From Duganella aquatilis (GTDB lineage Bacteria; Pseudomonadota; Gammaproteobacteria; Burkholderiales; Burkholderiaceae_D), in the NCBI RefSeq assembly GCF_009674565.1, contig NZ_WKJL01000019.1, forward strand, positions 48,722-112,721: 64,000 bases of DNA. The letters run 5' to 3'. Positions 49,897-58,168 of the stretch are shown here, piece by piece. The notes beneath the pieces are model-generated. The model saw only the letters and a list, made by a program, of their open reading frames with translations, ran no database searches and had not been told where the DNA came from. Numbering within the stretch: the first letter of the stretch is position 1; each line of letters starts with the position of its first letter. The translations under genes and the position numbers were made by a program.

Positions 49897-50096
49897 TGCT
49901 GGGCGAAATCGCCAAGGCCGGCCGCTACCTCGGGCAAAGCATGCGCCTGATGATGGGCCTGCCTGACTACGACGTCTACGTCACGCACCGCGAAACCACC
50001 CATCCGGGCGAGCCGTACATGACGTACGAGGAATTCTTCCGCGAACGCCAGGAAGCCCGCTACGGCGGCGCAGGCAAACGCGGCGGTTGCTGCTGA
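49893..50096 (+). CDS. YbdD/YjiX-family small protein
   Basis: A 67-residue protein of the DUF466 family, which nearly always follows cstA and is needed for its transport function in E. coli. The motif MMGLPDYDVYVTH and MTYEEFFRERQEARYG are characteristic. It ends with GGCC, often seen in the family. Confidence 0.93.
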   Translation: MMLGEIAKAGRYLGQSMRLMMGLPDYDVYVTHRETTHPGEPYMTYEEFFRERQEARYGGAGKRGGCC

Positions 50097-50100
50097 TGAA

Positions 50101-50130
50101 AGCCGGCTCCCAGTGAGCCGGCTTTTTTTT
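50101..50130 (+). terminator. Intrinsic terminator of cstA operon
   Basis: AGCCGGCT - CCCAGTG - AGCCGGCT followed by eight T. Confidence 0.92.
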
Positions 50131-50187
50131 CGTCCCGGCGGAACTTTTAACGTGCCCATGCGTCCAACCCCATAAAACGGGAGACGC

Positions 50188-51057
50188 ATGACACATCAAT
50201 TCAACTACCAACAGGCTTTTGCGCGCAACATCGGCTGGGTCACGCCCGCCGAGCAGGCGACGCTGCGCACCAAACGCATTGCCATCGCCGGCATGGGCGG
50301 CGTCGGCGGCGTGCATTTGCTGACGCTGGCGCGGCTGGGCATCGGCTCCTTCCACATCGCCGATTTCGACACCTTCGACATCGCCAACTTCAACCGCCAG
50401 GTGGGCGCCACCATGTCGTCGCTGGGCCAGCCCAAGGTCGATGTATTGGCCGAGATGGCGCTGGACATCAATCCGGACCTCAAGCTGGTGCGCTTCCCCA
50501 ACGGCGTCAGCCAGGACAACCTGGCCCAGTTTTTCAACGGTGTAGACTTGTACGTCGACGGCCTGGATTTCTTTGCCTTCGGCGCGCGGCAGGCCACTTT
50601 TGCCGCCTGCGCCCGGCTCGCCATTCCGGCGGTGACGGCGGCGCCGCTGGGCATGGGCACGGCCGTGATGAACTTCCTGCCCGGCCGCATGACGTTCGAG
50701 GAGTATTTCGGCTGGGGCGACAAGCCGGACATGGAAAAAGCCCTGCGCTTCCTGGTCGGTCTGGCGCCGGCCGGGCTGCACGGCGGCTACCTGGTCGATC
50801 CGTCGGCCATCAATTTGCAGGAACAGCGCGGCCCGTCTACCATCATGGGCTGCGAGCTGTGCGCGGGCGCGGCCGCCACCGAGGCGCTGAAGATCCTGCT
50901 GCAACGCGGCGACGTGCTGGCAGCCCCGCGCGGCTACCAGTTCGACGCCTTTCGTAACAAGCTGGTGCGCACCTGGCGTCCCGGCGGCAACCGCCATCCG
51001 CTGCAACGGCTGGCGATGATGCTGGCCAAGCGGCGCCGGCCAGGAGAGAACAGATGA
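50188..51057 (+). CDS. ThiF/MoeB/E1-like adenylyltransferase
   Basis: A 289-residue E1-like enzyme. The Rossmann ATP-binding motif GMGGVGG (35-41) and the IADFDTFDIANFNRQ segment (about 57-71) are intact. A single CELC pair (Cys222, Cys225) remains of the two zinc pairs normal for the family. No ThiS/MoaD-like partner gene is nearby. It starts a three-gene operon with 4-base and 1-base overlaps: E1-like, nitroreductase-like, hexapeptide transferase. Mycobacterial MoeY (Rv1355c) fuses the first two domains, which supports a shared pathway. Substrate unknown. Confidence 0.82.
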   Translation: MTHQFNYQQAFARNIGWVTPAEQATLRTKRIAIAGMGGVGGVHLLTLARLGIGSFHIADFDTFDIANFNRQVGATMSSLGQPKVDVLAEMALDINPDLKLVRFPNGVSQDNLAQFFNGVDLYVDGLDFFAFGARQATFAACARLAIPAVTAAPLGMGTAVMNFLPGRMTFEEYFGWGDKPDMEKALRFLVGLAPAGLHGGYLVDPSAINLQEQRGPSTIMGCELCAGAAATEALKILLQRGDVLAAPRGYQFDAFRNKLVRTWRPGGNRHPLQRLAMMLAKRRRPGENR

Positions 51058-52151
51058 ATACGATGCAGCAACTGGACACGACGCTGGAACACATCCTCGA
51101 ACTGGCGCGCTGGGCGCCCAGCGGCGACAACACGCAACCGTGGCGCTTCGAAATCCTCGACGAGCGCCGGCTGGTGGTGCACGGCCACGACACGCGCGAC
51201 CACTGCGTCTACGACCTCGATGGCCACCCCAGCCAGATCTCGCTTGGCGCGCTGCTGGAAACCATGGCCATCGCCGCCAGCACCTTCGGCCTGGCGCTGC
51301 GCAGCATCCGCCACACCGACACGCCCGACAACCGCCCCACCTTCAGCATCGAATTCCTGCCCACGCCGGGCATGGAAGCCGATCCGCTGGCCGACGCCAT
51401 TCTGCCGCGCGCGGTGCAGCGCCGCGCCCTCAGCCGCCGGCCGCTGACCGTGGTGGAAAAAGCCACGCTGGCCGCCGCGCTGCCGGAAGGCTACCAGGTC
51501 CGCTGGCTGGAAGGCAGCCGGCGCATGGCCGCCGCGCGGCTGATGTTCCGCAACGCCAAGCTGCGCCTGACCATGCCGGAAGCGCACCGCGTGCACAAGT
51601 CCATCATCGAGTGGAACGCCCGCTACAGCGAGGACCGCATCCCCGACCAGGCGCTGGGCGCCGACGGCATGACCACCAGGCTGATGCGCTGGGTGATGCA
51701 GGACTGGAGCCGCGTGCATTTCTTCAACACCTGGCTGGCCGGCACGCTGGCGCCGCGCCTGCAGATGGACCTGATCCCGTCGCTGGCCTGCGCCGCGCAT
51801 TTCGTGCTGACCGCGTCGCCCAAGCCGCAGCGCACCGACGACTACGTTGCCGCCGGCCGCGCCATGCAGCGCTTCTGGCTGACCGCGACGTCGCTCGGCT
51901 TGCAGATGCAGCCGGAAATGACGCCGCTGATCTTCTCGCGCTACGTGCGCGAAGGCCGCGTGTTCTCCAGCACGCCGGGCATGCAGGCGCGCGCGGCGGA
52001 ACTGGCGCGCCAGGGCGCGGCGCTGGTCGGCCAGCAGGACTGGGAGGCGGCGGTATTCATGGGCCGCATCGGCGCCGGCGAGCCGGCGTCGGCGCGCTCC
52101 TTGCGGCGTCCGCTGCGCGAGCTGCTGGTACAGGGCAGCGGAGGCCGCTGA
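51054..52151 (+). CDS. Nitroreductase-like protein coupled to E1-like enzyme
   Basis: A 365-residue protein with a nitroreductase-type start (ILELARWAPSGDNTQPWRFEI, residues 14-34) and a second half with AAAGRAMQRFWLTATSLGLQMQPE-type segment (about 264-290). It is longer than usual FMN nitroreductases and resembles two divergent half-domains as in BluB/ThcOx-like enzymes. It may oxidise or reduce a product activated by the E1-like partner. It overlaps both neighbours. Confidence 0.75.
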   Translation: MNTMQQLDTTLEHILELARWAPSGDNTQPWRFEILDERRLVVHGHDTRDHCVYDLDGHPSQISLGALLETMAIAASTFGLALRSIRHTDTPDNRPTFSIEFLPTPGMEADPLADAILPRAVQRRALSRRPLTVVEKATLAAALPEGYQVRWLEGSRRMAAARLMFRNAKLRLTMPEAHRVHKSIIEWNARYSEDRIPDQALGADGMTTRLMRWVMQDWSRVHFFNTWLAGTLAPRLQMDLIPSLACAAHFVLTASPKPQRTDDYVAAGRAMQRFWLTATSLGLQMQPEMTPLIFSRYVREGRVFSSTPGMQARAAELARQGAALVGQQDWEAAVFMGRIGAGEPASARSLRRPLRELLVQGSGGR

Positions 52152-52825
52152 TGCGCGCCATCAAGTTCTGCCAGGTGGCGGTGTTCCTGTGGCTGCTGAT
52201 GCTGATCCTGTTGCTGGCCATCGGCACCACCGCGCTGGTGGTCGACCGCCTGCCGCTGGGCGATTTTCGCGGCGTGACACTGGTGCTAGCCGCTGTCGTG
52301 CTGATCTACGTGTATGCGTTCCTGGTCTACCGCTTGTTCCTGCTGGCGCTGCCGCTGCGTGAAGGCCAGGTGGCCGAGCACTCGCGTCACGAGCTGGCGG
52401 CCAACGTCAACATCCTGTTCTACCTGCTGCTGTTCAATTCGCTGATCCGCACCCACTTCATACCGGTGCCGATCCAGCGGCTGATCTATCTGGCGCTGGG
52501 CGCCAGGCTGGGCGCCAACACCTACAGCGCCGGCGCGCTGCTCGACCCGCCGCTGACGCACATCGGCGCCAACACCATCATCGGCCACGACGCGGTGATT
52601 TTCGCGCACGTGATCGAAGGGCCGAAGCTGGAACTGAAGGCGGTCCGCATCGGCAACACCGTCACCATCGGCGCCAAGGCAGTGGTGATGGCCGGCGTGC
52701 GGATCGGCGACAACGCCATCGTCTCGACCGGCGCGGTGGTCACCAAGGATACGCAGATTGCCGCTGGCGAAATCTGGGGCGGCATCCCGGCGCGCCGGCT
52801 CAAGGCCGCGCCCGGCCAGGCCTGA
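52151..52825 (+). CDS. Membrane-anchored hexapeptide-repeat transferase
   Basis: The ATG at 52151 overlaps the previous stop and gives 224 residues. Two N-terminal membrane segments (about 8-31 and 40-66) are followed by a left-handed beta-helix of hexapeptide repeats (about 125-215; VRIGNTVTIGAKAVVMAGVRIGDNAIVSTGAVV) ending in GEIWGGIPARRL as in trimeric acetyltransferases. It may acylate a membrane-bound or exported product of the operon. Confidence 0.8.
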   Translation: MRAIKFCQVAVFLWLLMLILLLAIGTTALVVDRLPLGDFRGVTLVLAAVVLIYVYAFLVYRLFLLALPLREGQVAEHSRHELAANVNILFYLLLFNSLIRTHFIPVPIQRLIYLALGARLGANTYSAGALLDPPLTHIGANTIIGHDAVIFAHVIEGPKLELKAVRIGNTVTIGAKAVVMAGVRIGDNAIVSTGAVVTKDTQIAAGEIWGGIPARRLKAAPGQA

Positions 52826-52902
52826 CGGATTTTTTTACACTTGCCGGCGCCATCGCGTCTACGTCGTTTGCAAGTGCTTGATTTCACAGCATACACCAGC
52901 AC

Positions 52903-52918
52903 TGGCAAGGGTTTTGCT
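52903..52918 (+). promoter_or_regulatory. Sigma-54 promoter of PEP-CTERM gene
   Basis: TGGCAAGGGTTTTGCT fits the -24/-12 consensus TGGCACG-N4-TTGCW, with GG and GC separated by 10 bases. It lies 50 bases before the PEP-CTERM start. PEP-CTERM genes in betaproteobacteria are often driven by sigma-54 with the PrsK/PrsR system. Confidence 0.82.
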
Positions 52919-52967
52919 CTTGAAGCGATACGGCCTCGATCCCCGTGGCCCTTTTCGAGGAGCACAC

Positions 52968-53888
52968 ATGAAAACCTACCAACCCGCGCTGGCCGTCGCC
53001 ATGCTGGCAGCCGCGCTGACGGCGCCGCTGACCGCCAGCGCCGGCCCTACGCTGGGCCTGGACCCTACCGGCACCGGTACCTATAGCACCTACGCTGACC
53101 TGTGGACCAACGTCACCGATACCGGCCTGGCGACGGGCTTCATCCCCGGCAACATCGTCGGCCCCGGCGCCGGCGCGCCTTACCTGACCGAACTGCGCTC
53201 GCAGATGGTGGTCGGCACTATGTCCAACAGCAACATCCCGGCCATCGTGACGCCGGCTGGACTCAACACCACCTTTGAAATCAGCAAAGTGGTGCGCTTC
53301 CAGGAGCTGGTGACCGCGCAAACTGCTACCACCGTCAACTTCGGCCTGCCGCCTACCCAGTCGGCTGCGATGGACGTCGATCCGCTGCACGCCGGCGTGC
53401 AGAACATGGCCATCTATCTGGATAACATCACGGACGGCAGCAAAGCCGTGCCCGGCAACGGCGCCAACACCGTGCGCTGCTACGGCGAAGGCGTGACCTC
53501 GGCCGGTTGCGGCGCCGGCGGCGTGGATGGTGACGGTATCCTGATCCTGTCGGGCCATCTGGTGTTCAACGAGGCAAGCTTCAGCGCATCCGGCGCGGTC
53601 GGTACCGGCTCGTTCGATTCGCGTTTCATGATCGACTATGTGGACCCGCTGTATCTGGATGTGGTGACCGGTTCGATCTTCATCGACAAATTTACCGGCA
53701 CCACCAATGTGCCGTCGTTCTTCACCCCAACCATGATGTGGGACGGTTCCACGCCCACCACCGTGCCATTCCTGAAGGTGGACTCGTCGCAGAGCTTCGC
53801 CACCATTCCGGAGCCTGCCACGCTGGCACTGATCGGATTGGGCTTTGCGGGTCTGGCGCTGGGCACGCGCCGCAAGGTGCAGTCCTGA
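52968..53888 (+). CDS. PEP-CTERM-sorted exported protein
   Basis: The ATG at 52968 (GAGGAG upstream) gives 306 residues. There is a signal peptide (1-23, ...LTASA) and a C-terminal sorting signal: IPEPATLAL, a membrane helix, and the basic end TRRKVQS. Exosortase cuts such signals and attaches the protein to the envelope or exopolysaccharide. The mature part is beta-rich and Gly/Thr-rich with two cysteines. Exact role unknown. Confidence 0.92.
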   Translation: MKTYQPALAVAMLAAALTAPLTASAGPTLGLDPTGTGTYSTYADLWTNVTDTGLATGFIPGNIVGPGAGAPYLTELRSQMVVGTMSNSNIPAIVTPAGLNTTFEISKVVRFQELVTAQTATTVNFGLPPTQSAAMDVDPLHAGVQNMAIYLDNITDGSKAVPGNGANTVRCYGEGVTSAGCGAGGVDGDGILILSGHLVFNEASFSASGAVGTGSFDSRFMIDYVDPLYLDVVTGSIFIDKFTGTTNVPSFFTPTMMWDGSTPTTVPFLKVDSSQSFATIPEPATLALIGLGFAGLALGTRRKVQS

Positions 53889-53907
53889 CCGCATCAGCGG
53901 TTTAATG

Positions 53908-53933
53908 GCGGACCACCCGGTCCGCTTTTTTTT
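53908..53933 (+). terminator. Intrinsic terminator after PEP-CTERM gene
   Basis: GCGGACC - ACCC - GGTCCGC followed by eight T. Confidence 0.92.
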
Positions 53934-53951
53934 CACCCCTGACGAAAGGGT

Positions 53952-53971
53952 CGGACCCCGTACGGGGTCCG
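53952..53971. repeat. REP-like palindrome
   Basis: CGGACCCCGTACGGGGTCCG is a perfect 20-bp palindrome between convergent genes, of the GGGGTC-type repeat family seen also upstream of cstA. Confidence 0.75.
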
Positions 53972-54015
53972 CCCCTGGCCGCAGCGGTGTGCGGGTTGCA
54001 GGGGTGCCGTCAGCT

Positions 54016-55221
54016 TCAAGGCCCTGCTATCTGGGCCAGCAGATACGCCAGCCGCGCCCCCGCGTCGTAGCGCTGAAACTGCTGCGCTATCCGGCCTGCG
54101 ACGGCGCGGGGTTCGGGGCGCGACAGCAATTGCAGCGCCGCCACACGCAAGCCTTCTTCCGACAGCCGATCCGACCGCAGCAGCACCCCAGCTCCGGCCC
54201 TCACCACGCCGTCCATGTTCAAATACTGGTCCAGATTACCCGCGATGCCCAACACCGGCACCCCAGCCGCCAGCGCCTGCTGACTGGTCGGACTGCCGCC
54301 ATTACAGATCACCAACCGCGACCGCTGCGCCGCCTGCTCTCCCGGCAGATAGCTGGCCACCCTCGCATTGTCCGGCAACAGCCCGGGATCCACATTGCCG
54401 GCACTAGCGGCAATCACCGTCAGCGGCAACGGCGCCAGCGCTTGCAGCACCTTTGGCAGCAAAGCCCCCTGCCCTGAACTGCCCAGCGTGACGTAGACCA
54501 TATCCCGCGCAACGGGCAAGCTGTCCCACCACGAGGGCAACTCCGTCGGCGGCGACCACGTCACCGGACCAAGATAGGAATGCGACAGCGGCAACTCATG
54601 CGCCGGAAACATTTCCCGAATGTCCGAATACAACACGTAATCCGCATCGGTGTAGATGCGTCGCAAATCACGCCCCAGCGACGGCAGCTGATACGCCTGC
54701 CGCACGCGGTTCAACGGCCGGCTGTGCAAGGCAAACGCCAGCGGCCGCACCAGGTTGAACAGCGTGTCGGCCAGCGCAATCGGCAACACCCGTGACAGCG
54801 CGATCGCCGGCACCCGGTAACGCTGCGCCACGTATGGGCTCCAGTAGGCGTTGATCAAGCCCACATACGGCACCTGCGCCACCCGCGCGCTGACCGACAG
54901 CGACAGGCGGAAATCGCCAATCACCACATCCGGCTTCAGCGCCTGCAACAGCCGCAAATCGTCCACCACGTATTGCGACAAGGTCGTGGCGTCATACACC
55001 GGCTTGCCTGCGGCCAGCGCCGCCAGGAAGCGCGCGCTGGAGATGCTGTTCAAGGTCCAACGGGTAACCTCGCTGCCCTTGAAAAACATGTCGAACCCCG
55101 GCGCGCAAGCGAAGTGCACATCGTACTGTTGCCGGTCCAGCATTTGCGCCAGCGCCAGCGGCCGGCCGACATGCGCCAGCGTCACCGCCTCGGCCACGAA
55201 CAAGATTTTTTTGCGTTCCAT
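54016..55221 (-). CDS. GT1-family glycosyltransferase (UGT/MGT-like)
   Basis: The ATG at 55221 (MERKK) is preferred and gives 401 residues; one 5 codons earlier is possible. The GT-B fold is indicated by the N-terminal ILFVAEAVTLAHVGRPLALAQ and the C-terminal donor-site region (VYVTLGSSGQG, then NGGSPTSQQALAAGVPVLGIAGNLDQ, pattern of the UGT signature). It probably glycosylates a lipid or small metabolite. There is no clear partner gene. Confidence 0.87.
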   Translation of the reverse strand: MERKKILFVAEAVTLAHVGRPLALAQMLDRQQYDVHFACAPGFDMFFKGSEVTRWTLNSISSARFLAALAAGKPVYDATTLSQYVVDDLRLLQALKPDVVIGDFRLSLSVSARVAQVPYVGLINAYWSPYVAQRYRVPAIALSRVLPIALADTLFNLVRPLAFALHSRPLNRVRQAYQLPSLGRDLRRIYTDADYVLYSDIREMFPAHELPLSHSYLGPVTWSPPTELPSWWDSLPVARDMVYVTLGSSGQGALLPKVLQALAPLPLTVIAASAGNVDPGLLPDNARVASYLPGEQAAQRSRLVICNGGSPTSQQALAAGVPVLGIAGNLDQYLNMDGVVRAGAGVLLRSDRLSEEGLRVAALQLLSRPEPRAVAGRIAQQFQRYDAGARLAYLLAQIAGP

Positions 55222-55352
55222 GCTAGCAGCTTGCAACGTTTAATCGACCGTCGTTTGAGCCAGCGCAAACGTGCGCTCTTAGACAAAAATCAATGTCGAG
55301 CCTGCCTGATCCATATATTTTTCTTATTGGAATCAACGGATGGGAGAATGCA

Positions 55353-58166
55353 ATGTTCAACTTTGAACGCTCCGGTCTGAGCCAGAAGCTCACGATCATG
55401 TCCGTGTTGTCCACCGGCAGCGCGCTATTGCTGGTGTTTGTCGCGTTTGCCGCCACCTCGGTGCTCAGCCACAGCGAGGATGCGCGCCAGCAGCTGTCTT
55501 CGCTGGCCGGCGTCATCGGCAGCAACAGCAAGACCGCGCTGCTGTACGCCGACCGCCGCCAGGCAAGCCAGACGCTGGCCACGCTGGCGGTCGAACAGGA
55601 CATCCTGCAGGCAGCGCTCTACGACAGCGCCGGCAAGCTGCTGGCGCGCTACACCGCGCCGCGCCTGCCACAGGGCCAGGTGGGACAGGACGAACTGAGC
55701 GCACCGGCCATCAGCGCCGACATCGTCACCGAGCGCAGCGGGCCGCCGTGGGCGCCCGCCATGCGCGCCTACCGCGTGCTGCGCCAGGGCGATGACGCCA
55801 TCGGCGTGGTGATGGTGGAAACTTCGCAACTGCGCATGTGGCTGGACATCCTGAAAAACCTTGGCGCCGCCATTGCCGCTGCCGCGCTGTCATTCATGAT
55901 GGCGTTGCTGACGGCGGCGCGCTTCAAGGGCAGCATCGCCGAGCCCGTCAGTCAGCTGATCGCGGCGGCGCAGCAGGTCAGCCGCGGCCACGCCACACCG
56001 CGCATCGTCCACCAGCGCAGCGACGAACTGGGCGCGCTGATCGACAGCTTCAACGACATGCTGGCGCAGGTCGAAGGCCGCGACGCCGCCTTGGCCGAGT
56101 ACCGCGACCAGCTGGAACGCCAGGTCAGCGTGCGCACCGAGCAGCTGGAAAAAGCCAAGAACGCCGCCGAGGCCGCCAGCCAGGCCAAGAGCGCCTTCCT
56201 CGCCACCATGAGCCACGAGATCCGCACGCCGATGAACGGCGTGCTGGGCATGACGGAACTGCTGCTGGCCACGCGCCTGAGCGAACAGCAGCGCCATTAC
56301 ACCAGCATGGTCAAGCGCTCCGGCGAGCACCTGCTGGTGATCATCAACGACATCCTCGACTTCTCCAAGATCGAGGCCGGCAAGCTGACGGTGGAATACA
56401 TCCATTTCAATTTCCGCGACCTGCTGGACGACATCGACAACGTGTTCTCGCCGCAAGCCCACGCCAAGGGACTGCGGCTGGAGCTGGACATCGCCCACAA
56501 CATTCCACTTGGCGTCTGTGGCGATCCCAACCGGCTGCGCCAGGTGATCTTCAACCTGCTCGGCAACGCCATCAAGTTCACCGACGCCGGCCAGATCACC
56601 GTCAAGGTGGTGGTGGCGCGCGAGGATGCGCAATCGGTCGGCCTGCGCTTCGAGGTGCACGACACCGGCATCGGCGTCTCGGCCGAAGCGCGCGCGCGCA
56701 TCTTCGATTCGTTCTCGCAGGCCGACGGCACCACCACCCGCAAGCACGGCGGCACCGGGCTGGGACTGGCGATCTCGAAACAGCTGGTGGAGCTGATGGG
56801 CGGCACGATAGGCGTCGAACATGCGCTAACTCAAGGCTCCATCTTCTGGTTTGCCGTAAATTTCGACAAACGCCGCGTCGATATCGACGATCCATCCAAC
56901 GCAACACAGGGAATCCGCGCTTTGATTGTCGATCAACATCCCGCCAGCCGCGCCACGCTGGAGCGGCAACTGGCGGCCTGGCGCATCAGCTGCGCCTACG
57001 CCGGCGCCACCGACACCCTGCCGGTGCTGCGGCAGGCGGCGGCCAACGGCCACGCCTTCGACGTGGTGCTGCTCGACATGGAACAGCCGCGCACCTCGGG
57101 CCTGGCGTTGGCCGCCGCCATCCGCGCCGACACCACGCTGGCGCCGCCGCGCCTGGTGCTGCTGAGTACCGAACGCAACGCCGCCGACGGCGTGCAGCGG
57201 CGCGCAGCCGGCGTCGCCTTCCAGCTGATTAAGCCGCCGCGCGAGTGCGACCTGTTCGACGCCATCGCCACCCCGCTGCGTGGCCGCGAAACACGGCCGG
57301 CTGCGGCGCCGCTCACCGTCCCCGTCGCGGTCGCGCAGACCGCGCCACCGGTCAGCGCGCTCAGCACCGGCCTGCCCTCACGCCAGCGCAAGCGGCGCAA
57401 GGTGCTGCTGGCGGAGGACAATCCCGTCAACGTCGAAGTCGCCAGCGCAATGCTGGAAGGCCTGGGCCTGGATGTCAGCCGCGCCGGCAACGGCGAGGAA
57501 GCGCTGCACTCGGTGCAGGCCGACGACTTCGACCTGATCCTGATGGATTGCCAGATGCCGGTGATGGACGGATTCGCCGCCACCACTGAAATCCGCCGCC
57601 ACGAACAGCAGCGCGGCCGCGCGCGCAGCCTGCCCATCATCGCCATCACCGCCAATGCGCTGCAAGGCGACCGCGAATCCTGCCTGGCGGCCGGCATGGA
57701 CGATTACCTGAGCAAGCCCTTCACGCAGCAGGCGCTGGGGCAAACCCTGTCACGCTGGATCAGCCTGCCGCGCGTGGCGGCGCCGCCGCCCGCCACACCG
57801 CGGCGTGACGATGAAACCATCAACATGCAGGCGCTGGACAATATCCGCGCTCTCAACCCGGCCAATGGCGACGCGCTGCTGGAAAGGGTGCTGCAGGCCT
57901 TCCTGCGCGACACGCCGAATTACCTGCAGGCGATACGGCTGGCCATCGCCGGCAACAACGCCGCCCAGCTGTGCAAGGCCGCGCACAGCCTGAAGTCCAG
58001 CAGCGCCAATGTCGGCGCGGACGCGCTGGCGCAGCGCTGCAAGGAACTGGAACAGCTGGGACGCAACGACACCACCGCCGGCGCCGCACCGCTGCTGGCT
58101 GACATGGAACAATCTTTCCAGGCCGCGCGGCAGGCGTTGGGAGCACTGCTGGAAAAGGAAAGCTGA
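55353..58166 (+). CDS. BarA-like hybrid histidine kinase with two receivers and HPt
   Basis: The ATG at 55353 has a GGGAGA ribosome site and gives 937 residues. Two membrane segments (about 15-37 and 168-190) flank a CHASE8-like sensor. HAMP, coiled coil, HisKA (His288 in MSHEIRTP) and HATPase follow. The first receiver has DQ in place of the acidic pair and looks partly degenerate. The second receiver is intact (LLAEDNP, LMDCQMPVMDG, LSKPF). An HPt domain (AAHSLKSSS) closes the protein. It is 2 bases from the REC-GGDEF-EAL gene, its likely output. Confidence 0.93.
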   Translation: MFNFERSGLSQKLTIMSVLSTGSALLLVFVAFAATSVLSHSEDARQQLSSLAGVIGSNSKTALLYADRRQASQTLATLAVEQDILQAALYDSAGKLLARYTAPRLPQGQVGQDELSAPAISADIVTERSGPPWAPAMRAYRVLRQGDDAIGVVMVETSQLRMWLDILKNLGAAIAAAALSFMMALLTAARFKGSIAEPVSQLIAAAQQVSRGHATPRIVHQRSDELGALIDSFNDMLAQVEGRDAALAEYRDQLERQVSVRTEQLEKAKNAAEAASQAKSAFLATMSHEIRTPMNGVLGMTELLLATRLSEQQRHYTSMVKRSGEHLLVIINDILDFSKIEAGKLTVEYIHFNFRDLLDDIDNVFSPQAHAKGLRLELDIAHNIPLGVCGDPNRLRQVIFNLLGNAIKFTDAGQITVKVVVAREDAQSVGLRFEVHDTGIGVSAEARARIFDSFSQADGTTTRKHGGTGLGLAISKQLVELMGGTIGVEHALTQGSIFWFAVNFDKRRVDIDDPSNATQGIRALIVDQHPASRATLERQLAAWRISCAYAGATDTLPVLRQAAANGHAFDVVLLDMEQPRTSGLALAAAIRADTTLAPPRLVLLSTERNAADGVQRRAAGVAFQLIKPPRECDLFDAIATPLRGRETRPAAAPLTVPVAVAQTAPPVSALSTGLPSRQRKRRKVLLAEDNPVNVEVASAMLEGLGLDVSRAGNGEEALHSVQADDFDLILMDCQMPVMDGFAATTEIRRHEQQRGRARSLPIIAITANALQGDRESCLAAGMDDYLSKPFTQQALGQTLSRWISLPRVAAPPPATPRRDDETINMQALDNIRALNPANGDALLERVLQAFLRDTPNYLQAIRLAIAGNNAAQLCKAAHSLKSSSANVGADALAQRCKELEQLGRNDTTAGAAPLLADMEQSFQAARQALGALLEKES

Positions 58167-58168
58167 TC

